Shown here piece after piece: positions 5,305-10,592 of a stretch of 10,592 bases of DNA. Source of the DNA: Legionellales bacterium (lineage in GTDB: Bacteria; Pseudomonadota; Gammaproteobacteria; PIVX01). The position numbers were made by a program, and so were the translations under genes. Position 1 is the first letter of the stretch; every line of letters starts with the position of its first letter. A model generated the notes under the pieces. That model did no database searches and was not told the origin of the DNA. It was given only the letters and a program-made list of their open reading frames with translations. The stretch is from the NCBI GenBank assembly GCA_013215905.1, contig JABSQI010000036.1, forward strand, positions 1 through 10,592, written 5' to 3'.

Positions 5305-6087
5305 TTATTTCTTATTTTCTGTGTAGTAATTACTAATTCTAATAAAATCTTCTAAACTCAAATTTTCTGGACGAGAGTTCGGTTCTATTTTGCAATCGAT
5401 TAAATCTTTTTCCAATAATTTTCTTTTTAGGGCATTTCGAATATTTTTTCTTCTAGCTGAAAATGCGATCCTTACTAGCATTGCAAAATCATCGTGATCT
5501 AATACGGATGACATATTTTTTCTGGGAGTTAAATGAATAATTGATGAAGAAACCTTTGGTTTAGGTATAAAACAATTAGCACTTACACTAAAAAGAATTC
5601 TAGGGATGAAATAATATTGTAGCATTATGCTTAGTCGACCATATTCTCTGGTATTATAGTTAGCACAAATTCTTTCAGCAACTTCTTTTTGCAGCATAAA
5701 TGTACAATCCTTTATTATATTAATGCTGCTAATACATTGAAATAGGATGGGTGTAGAAATATTATATGGTAGATTGCCAAAAATTCTTACGGGAGTTGTA
5801 GTTGAAATATCATTTATATTAACTTTTAAAATATCCTTATGGATGATACTAAATTTTTTACTATCAATAAAATAAGTTCTCAAATATTCAACTAGCTCTT
5901 TATCTATTTCTATTGCAGTAATATTTTTACATATAGGGAGTATCTCTTTAGTAAGAGCACCATTCCCTGGACCTATTTCAATAAAAGATTCTGTTGTATT
6001 AGGGGTTATGGCAGAAACAATTTTATCAATAATATTATGATCAACTAAAAAATTTTGCCCATAATATTTTTTAAAATTAAATGGCAT
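5305..6087 (-). CDS. rsmA: 16S rRNA (adenine1518-N6/adenine1519-N6)-dimethyltransferase
   Basis: RsmA (KsgA) uses S-adenosylmethionine to dimethylate two adjacent adenines near the 3' end of 16S rRNA, a late 30S assembly checkpoint; its loss gives kasugamycin resistance. The 260-residue sequence shows KKYYGQNFL at 6-14 (the family K..GQ.FL box), the SAM-binding motif EIGPGNGALT (37-46), E60 as the acidic ribose-binding residue, D85 in the HKD block, and the catalytic NLPYNIS (105-111). The C-terminal RNA-binding part has FIPKPKVSSSIIHL and AFSARRKNIRNALK. Length is slightly short of E. coli (273). The ATG lies 9 bp after the surA stop with no Shine-Dalgarno, so re-initiation from surA is probable. 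pdxA, which often lies between surA and rsmA, is absent. Confidence 0.95.
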   Translation of the reverse strand: MPFNFKKYYGQNFLVDHNIIDKIVSAITPNTTESFIEIGPGNGALTKEILPICKNITAIEIDKELVEYLRTYFIDSKKFSIIHKDILKVNINDISTTTPVRIFGNLPYNISTPILFQCISSINIIKDCTFMLQKEVAERICANYNTREYGRLSIMLQYYFIPRILFSVSANCFIPKPKVSSSIIHLTPRKNMSSVLDHDDFAMLVRIAFSARRKNIRNALKRKLLEKDLIDCKIEPNSRPENLSLEDFIRISNYYTENKK

Positions 6088-6096
6088 GTATAGTAA

Positions 6097-7422
6097 TTAA
6101 TAATAGATCTCGCGAAGATCTTCTTTTAATATTTTTATATAAGCGCCATATCTTAACTGACTGAGCCATTTCTCGAGCTGGTCATAGTGTTCTTTTTGAT
6201 TTAAATATTGCATTGCTTGTTGGCGCTCAATATTCTTTGTTATATCTAATTTTTTAGTTTCTTTAATCATTAACAAGTGCCATCCTATTGGCGATTCTAC
6301 CGGTTTACTCACTTGGTTAATTTTAAGCTCTGATACAGCTAAAGCTAACTGAGGAGGGAGTTCATCCGTGGTATTCCAACCTAGCTCTCCTCCTTTAGGA
6401 GCACTAACTGAATCGTGAGATTTTTTCTTTGCTACTTCGTAGAAATTCTGTCCGCTTTGAATTTCTTTGTATATTTTGTCAGCTTCTTTTTTAGATTCTT
6501 CCATAGAGCCACCAATGGTGTCAGGTTTAATTAGGATATGAAAAACATGTAATTGATTGACAAAAGAGGTAGGTTCGATATCTTTTGTTTCAATAAGATG
6601 TAATAAGTGAATTCCATTAGGAGTCTCAATTGGTGTGGATAAAGAACCTTTTTTGATTTTCTTAATTACTTTGGCAAAAGGAGTTGGCATTTCAGCTTGA
6701 GTTTGAAATCCTCTATCTATGATCACAATAGGATATTTATTACTATTAATGTTATCAATAATTTTTCTAATATTTTTGTTTTTGCTGATAGATTTTATGA
6801 TAGTCTTGGCAATGGTTTTAGCTGCTACTATATCATCATCTGTGGGTTCTTCAGGAAGAGATACTCTGATGTCTTCCAGACGGTATGATATGGTTTTGTC
6901 AAGATTACCATGTGTTTTTAAATAATCATTAACTTGTTGCTCAGTAATTTGCACTGGTTTAATAACTTGCTGTTGAAGTTTAGAGATGATTAATTCTTTT
7001 TTAATTTCTGCTTTATAGTTATTAAAGTCTTGTCCTGATTTTATAATACTATTTTTTAATCCTGAATAAGACATTTTATTTCTATAGGCAATACCAGCTA
7101 TTGCTTCTTTTACCTCGGGATCTGAAGCTGTTAAGTTATTTTGCTCAGCAAGTTGTAATTGTAGACTATCATCTATTAATTTAGATAGAACTTCTTTGAT
7201 TAATTGTTTTTTGGGCGGGATACTTTTACCAAAAGCAATATATTGAGATGAGATCATATCTAGCTTATCGTCAAATTCTTTTTTAGTGATTGGATCTTGA
7301 TTAACTACAGCATAAATTTGATCTATTGGGGCAGCAGATGCAGAGTATACTGAGGGAAAAAATCCTAAAATAACAAATATATTAGTTATTGTTATAAAAA
7401 TAGTATTATTTATAATTTTCAT
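6097..7422 (-). CDS. surA: Periplasmic chaperone / peptidyl-prolyl isomerase SurA
   Basis: This 441-residue periplasmic chaperone escorts unfolded outer-membrane proteins, LptD included, to the BAM machinery. A signal peptide (hydrophobic 7-26, likely cleavage in the SASAAP region near 30) precedes the SurA N-terminal domain, which starts IDQIYAVVNQDPITKKEFD (33-51) and runs to about 155. The first parvulin-like region (about 178-283) is degenerate, keeping mainly RGF and TPNGIHLLHL. The second (about 290-388) is well conserved: HVFHILIKP with H292 and H295, FYEVAKKKSHD, GGELGW (344-349), VSKPVESPIGWHLL (371-384). A C-terminal helical segment completes the core chaperone module. Length is close to E. 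coli SurA (428). It follows lptD by 9 bp, and TAGG at the lptD stop may act as a weak Shine-Dalgarno. Two small plus-strand frames inside the gene are shadows. Confidence 0.94.
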   Translation of the reverse strand: MKIINNTIFITITNIFVILGFFPSVYSASAAPIDQIYAVVNQDPITKKEFDDKLDMISSQYIAFGKSIPPKKQLIKEVLSKLIDDSLQLQLAEQNNLTASDPEVKEAIAGIAYRNKMSYSGLKNSIIKSGQDFNNYKAEIKKELIISKLQQQVIKPVQITEQQVNDYLKTHGNLDKTISYRLEDIRVSLPEEPTDDDIVAAKTIAKTIIKSISKNKNIRKIIDNINSNKYPIVIIDRGFQTQAEMPTPFAKVIKKIKKGSLSTPIETPNGIHLLHLIETKDIEPTSFVNQLHVFHILIKPDTIGGSMEESKKEADKIYKEIQSGQNFYEVAKKKSHDSVSAPKGGELGWNTTDELPPQLALAVSELKINQVSKPVESPIGWHLLMIKETKKLDITKNIERQQAMQYLNQKEHYDQLEKWLSQLRYGAYIKILKEDLREIYY

Positions 7423-7431
7423 ATTATTTAC

Positions 7432-9918
7432 CTATGCTAAATTATCGCGGAATCCAGGTATATGAGTAGTCAATAGATTACTAACATCATCTTTTACGTA
7501 TGATCCGAGACCTTTTAGAACAAATTGTATATACAATTTATCTTCAAATTTTGGTGCATCATTCTTATCTAATCCCATAAAAGATTTCCCGCCTAAAAGT
7601 CTGACTGCCCAACAGCAATCATTATATTCTAATCCTGCAAAATAATGCCGCAAGTAGTCAGCATTTATATTATAACTCATTCCCCCATACAAATTCCAAT
7701 ATCTATTAATTGGAATACTCGCTGAGGCATTAAACTGATCTAAATTTGTTGTATTACTATTAGGTAAAAATGTGGTGACGAGTGAGTCACCGTTAACAAT
7801 ATGTGTATATCCTAAATTTAAAATACTATTGTTATAAGATTTATATTGAAAATCTACATTAGCCAGATCAACCCTTTGCTTGCTAATAGAATATAATATT
7901 GAGTTTCTCCAAGTTATAACCTCACTTATTTGGAGATTTGCAAAAGCAGTTATTGGAGAAATTATATCCTCTATAGGGATATACCCTTTAAAATTTTCAT
8001 CGGTTTTTTCATTTATAATAACTTTTCTTTTTTTAAAGTATCTTATTTGACCAATGCCAGTGGTAAAAATCGGTTTTGAGCTATATTTAGGTATGATTTC
8101 TGTGGATAATCCATAACTTATTTGGTGAGTATCTCCAACTCTATCAAAACCTGAAAATCTATTTGGTTCGAATAAAGTTGTATAGTTTAAAATTTTATAA
8201 GAAGAATCTATAGATTTAATTTCGCTTTGATCTGCTGTTGGAATATAGCTGTACATCACTCTAGCTTTTAGAGTTTGGCTATAATTTTCGGTTTTTTTAG
8301 CAAGAATTAACCCTGAATCAACTGAATAAATAGGTATATATTTGGTACTTTTCAGACTATCAATTGGAGCAGTCTTTTTGTTCACCTGTAATTTGTACAT
8401 GTTATAGTCTGTAATATGGTAAGCAAACTTAGGTTTAATAAAAGCATGACTGTTTGATAAATTAATTTCTATAGAAGGTTTAGTGCGATATCTTTGTCTT
8501 TTTTTCCATTGGTTTAATAGATTTTTTTGTGGATTCCAGTGTTGGATATATCCTGCAGTGTTACTAATATTTAAAATACCAAATATACTATAATAATCAG
8601 TATCTACAGTTATTTTTGGCAATATAAAGTATGGTCTATTAACGACTGGTTTAAGTTCAGATGGACTCAAAGTTTGAAAAGTTTTTACTTCTGATACAAT
8701 TTTCCAGTTAGGATCTTTATAAGTTAATTGAGCTGATTGAGAAATATTATTTGTGGTAACAGTATTGAATGAATTATTAAAGTCCTGAAGATAGTCATCA
8801 TCACTTACTACATGTCCTTGAAGCGATCCGGAAAAGTGTTTGCTGAAATTAAATTTTTGATCTAAATTTACTTCACCTCGGTGTTTACCTAGATATCTAT
8901 TTTCAATTTTATCAGGATTCTCTGTCTTATTAGGTATATTATTTATTGAGTCTATAAAAATATCGTCTTTTGGAATATAAGAGGTTTCTAAAACCCCATG
9001 AGTAAAAGTGGATAAAAATCTAAATTCGCCATTGTATTTTGCCCCGCGTTTTGTAATGTATTCCGGTGTTAATGTAGAATCATAATTTGGCGCTATGTTT
9101 ACGTAGTAGGGCAATTTAAAATCCATACCCGAAATATCTGAACTATTAAATGAAGGATATAGAAATCCTGATTTTCTTTTATTAGTGATAGGGAAACTAA
9201 AATAAGGTAAATAAAAAACAGGGATAGGTCCTATGTAGAATAGGTTGTGTTTAGCATATGCCATATCTTTATCTTGATCGATCTCAAGGTTAGATGTTCG
9301 AATATGCCAGCTATTTACATATGGTGTACATGTTGTAAATGTAGATTTTTTACAAGTATAAAAGTTTTCTTTTTCTTGAATTATAGTTTTTGAGTGTCCA
9401 TATGCATAATATTTTGAAGATGCACTTTTTAGATTTGCCATACTAATTCGATAAACCGCATCATTCATAATTCCTGTATGATCTAGCATCTTAAATTTCG
9501 CATACCTACCATTCATAACCACGCCTTCTTTTATGAGCCTAACTTTATCAAATAATTCGATTTCTTTAATTTTATTTTTCTCATTGTTAGGATATATTTT
9601 GGCTTTTTTAGAAGTTAAAAATTTATCTGCATGAAAGACTTCTACATTGCCTTCAAGAATGGAAATATTATTTTCTAAAATTTCTAAAGTTTCAGAAGTG
9701 ATTTTGACATGTTTAGCTGAGTTATCATATTTTTTTTCAGTATAATATCCTTTACATTTACTAACAGATGATGGCTGATAATTAAATAGTATGTTTTTTG
9801 ATAGGGCTTCGATTTCTTCCTGGGATCTTGCATGTGAAGATATGAAAAAAGCCATAATTATTAATAAGAAGACGACTTTATTATTTATCAATATTGAATT
9901 AAGAAAAATTTTTCGCAT
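7432..9918 (-). CDS. lptD: LPS-assembly outer-membrane protein LptD
   Basis: LptD is the outer-membrane beta-barrel that, with LptE, inserts lipopolysaccharide in the outer leaflet. The 828-residue protein has a signal peptide (hydrophobic 15-27, likely cleavage near SHA at 30), a periplasmic LptA-like domain (about 67-185, with ILEGNVEVFHADKFLTSKKA) and then the barrel. LptD hallmarks are FTTCTPYVNSWHI (194-206), PIPVFYLPYFSFPI (231-244), RKSGFLYP (248-255), LPYYVNIAPNYD (269-280) and RGAKYNGEFRFL (291-302). Cysteines C55, C189, C197, C768 and C769 are visible. C197 and the adjacent C768-C769 pair fit the inter-domain disulfides of E. coli LptD (C31, C173, C724, C725), with C55 as the likely fourth partner; C189 is extra. 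It is somewhat longer than E. coli (784). It heads the operon with surA, rsmA and apaH. Confidence 0.95.
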   Translation of the reverse strand: MRKIFLNSILINNKVVFLLIIMAFFISSHARSQEEIEALSKNILFNYQPSSVSKCKGYYTEKKYDNSAKHVKITSETLEILENNISILEGNVEVFHADKFLTSKKAKIYPNNEKNKIKEIELFDKVRLIKEGVVMNGRYAKFKMLDHTGIMNDAVYRISMANLKSASSKYYAYGHSKTIIQEKENFYTCKKSTFTTCTPYVNSWHIRTSNLEIDQDKDMAYAKHNLFYIGPIPVFYLPYFSFPITNKRKSGFLYPSFNSSDISGMDFKLPYYVNIAPNYDSTLTPEYITKRGAKYNGEFRFLSTFTHGVLETSYIPKDDIFIDSINNIPNKTENPDKIENRYLGKHRGEVNLDQKFNFSKHFSGSLQGHVVSDDDYLQDFNNSFNTVTTNNISQSAQLTYKDPNWKIVSEVKTFQTLSPSELKPVVNRPYFILPKITVDTDYYSIFGILNISNTAGYIQHWNPQKNLLNQWKKRQRYRTKPSIEINLSNSHAFIKPKFAYHITDYNMYKLQVNKKTAPIDSLKSTKYIPIYSVDSGLILAKKTENYSQTLKARVMYSYIPTADQSEIKSIDSSYKILNYTTLFEPNRFSGFDRVGDTHQISYGLSTEIIPKYSSKPIFTTGIGQIRYFKKRKVIINEKTDENFKGYIPIEDIISPITAFANLQISEVITWRNSILYSISKQRVDLANVDFQYKSYNNSILNLGYTHIVNGDSLVTTFLPNSNTTNLDQFNASASIPINRYWNLYGGMSYNINADYLRHYFAGLEYNDCCWAVRLLGGKSFMGLDKNDAPKFEDKLYIQFVLKGLGSYVKDDVSNLLTTHIPGFRDNLA

Positions 9919-9933
9919 ATCTCAATTGTACTA

Positions 9934-9962
9934 AGTATAAGAAGTAAATAATATATTATTTA
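9934..9962 (-). promoter_or_regulatory. Candidate lptD operon promoter
   Basis: On the minus strand, TATACT (9939-9934; five of six) is preceded at 17 bp by TAAATA (9962-9957; a poor -35). The predicted start near 9927 would leave a leader of about 9 nt before the ATG at 9918. The -10 is good but the -35 is weak. Confidence 0.35.
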
Positions 9963-9972
9963 GTCATATAAT

Positions 9973-9989
9973 AGAATAAAATTTATTCT
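9973..9989. repeat. Inverted repeat upstream of the lptD promoter
   Basis: AGAATAAA-a-TTTATTCT is a perfect 8-bp inverted repeat around one base, roughly 10 bp upstream of the predicted -35. It could be a regulator site. It does not match a known box well, and AT-rich sequence can produce it by chance. Confidence 0.35.
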
Positions 9990-10154
9990 CAGAAGTTTTA
10001 TAATTAATGCAAATTTGTGCACTTTATACTAATTAAGTGTAGTACTATCTTGATAAGTTAAATTAACAAATCATGTAAATAATAGTATTTATGAAAAATT
10101 TTTCACAGATTAGGCAATTTTTTTAAGTGTTATTTATGCAACCTACCAACTTCT

Positions 10155-10592
10155 TTATATATCAAATCTTTCACCGATTTGAAAAAAATCACGGTAAGCA
10201 TTATATAAATTACTAGAGTTGATGATATTTTTTCCAGGAAATTGGCATAATTTAATTCTAATAAGGCCTTGGCCAGTGCCGATATCTAAACCTTGTGGAG
10301 AAATATCTTGGATACTTCCTGGTTGTACATTATCTGATTCTATAACTTCTGTTTGATATATTTTTATTCTTCTCCCTCTATACTCAGCATAAGCAATTGG
10401 ATTGGGATTTAATGCTCTTATTATTCTATCAATTTTCTCTGCCGATTCTAGCCAATATACTCTTGCCATAGATTTTTCGATTTTTGGAGCATATGTTGCA
10501 TTTTCATTATCTTGAGGTATGGATTTTATTGAAGAGTAATTTGAGATAGTATTTAAAAGTAAATTACTGCCTAAGGCTGCTTGTTTGTTTGT
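10155..10592 (-). CDS. fmt: Methionyl-tRNA formyltransferase, C-terminal part (partial)
   Basis: The frame stays open past the internal Met at 10469 to the window edge, so the gene runs in from the right and 145 C-terminal residues are seen. Fmt formylates the amino group of initiator Met-tRNA with 10-formyl-THF, in the cytosol. The visible part starts near the end of the catalytic domain and has the linker signature PQDNENATYAPKI, which Fmt proteins keep at the junction to the tRNA-binding C-terminal domain. It continues YWLESAEKIDRIIRALNPNP, IKIYQTEV, PGSIQDISPQGLDIGTGQGLIRI, and ends LYNAYRDFFQIGERF, all lining up with the E. coli C-terminus. The catalytic Asn-His-Asp residues lie outside the window. 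It is followed by lptD on the same strand after 236 bp with a candidate promoter, so co-transcription is uncertain. Confidence 0.94.
   Translation of the reverse strand, partial: TNKQAALGSNLLLNTISNYSSIKSIPQDNENATYAPKIEKSMARVYWLESAEKIDRIIRALNPNPIAYAEYRGRRIKIYQTEVIESDNVQPGSIQDISPQGLDIGTGQGLIRIKLCQFPGKNIINSSNLYNAYRDFFQIGERFDI

Larger units (their letters stand above)
9919..10154. other. Spacer between fmt and lptD
   Basis: This 236-bp AT-rich gap separates two minus-strand genes. It holds a candidate lptD promoter (9934-9962), an inverted repeat just upstream of it (9973-9989) and a 14-bp palindrome TGAAAAATTTTTCA (10092-10105) that might belong to the fmt 3' end. No clear intrinsic terminator and no recognisable sigma-E or sigma-32 promoter is seen. 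Confidence 0.5.

Noticed and set aside
6697..6925. Two overlapping plus-strand open frames of 63 and 68 residues
   Set aside because: They lie antisense within surA, whose frame is strongly conserved. They have no Shine-Dalgarno and no family resemblance, so they are shadows.
10155..10469. A complete 104-residue gene starting at the Met at 10469
   Set aside because: The frame continues open to the window edge and upstream residues match the Fmt linker (PQDNENATYAPKI), so this Met is internal and the gene is a partial fmt.
1..10592. CRISPR array, tRNA/rRNA genes, toxin-antitoxin or phage-defence modules
   Set aside because: I looked for regularly spaced repeats, T-loop-like GTTCGA signals in the spacers and paired small genes and saw none. 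The coding content is housekeeping apart from the ankyrin-like gene.

Overview
The window is AT-rich chromosomal DNA (about 30% GC by eye) that reads as a gammaproteobacterium. The main support is an LptD-SurA-RsmA-ApaH gene string, a gammaproteobacterial hallmark, together with an LptD that keeps the adjacent C-terminal cysteine pair and a typical chromosomal dihydrofolate reductase. Low GC, long AT-rich spacers, no pdxA in the operon and a secreted ankyrin-type protein suggest a host-associated lineage such as Francisellaceae or a similar intracellular group. That placement is inference, not something the sequence proves.

Layout, left to right. Bases 1-195 (+) are the 3' end of glmS, which makes glucosamine-6-phosphate. 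Converging on it is a WecA/MraY-family polyprenyl-phosphate GlcNAc-1-phosphate transferase (307-1347, -). A 538-bp non-coding spacer (1348-1885) carries divergent promoter signals. Then come folA (1886-2392, +) and udk (2522-3151, +). A second long spacer (3152-3738) contains an 11-bp inverted-repeat pair with TA at both ends, bounding about 200 bp. It is followed by a signal-peptide-bearing ankyrin-like orphan gene (3739-4359, +), which has the only strong Shine-Dalgarno in the window and ends in a strong hairpin terminator (4378-4409). The remaining genes are all on the minus strand: fmt (partial, 10155-10592), then lptD (9918-7432), surA (7422-6097), rsmA (6087-5305) and apaH (5302-4481). 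The last four are separated by only 9, 9 and 2 bp and look like one operon.

How the genes work together. GlmS feeds UDP-GlcNAc synthesis, and the WecA-like enzyme would use UDP-GlcNAc to start a lipid-linked glycan. LptD places lipopolysaccharide in the outer leaflet and SurA chaperones LptD and other outer-membrane proteins. RsmA and ApaH cover ribosome maturation and dinucleoside-polyphosphate removal. FolA and Fmt are linked by one-carbon metabolism, since Fmt uses 10-formyl-THF. Udk salvages uridine and cytidine.

Nothing here is a clear new defence or mobile system. The points most worth a second look are the possible MITE-like element, the orphan secreted ankyrin protein, -10 hexamers so close to start codons that leaderless or very short-leader mRNAs are predicted, and several inverted repeats at promoters.
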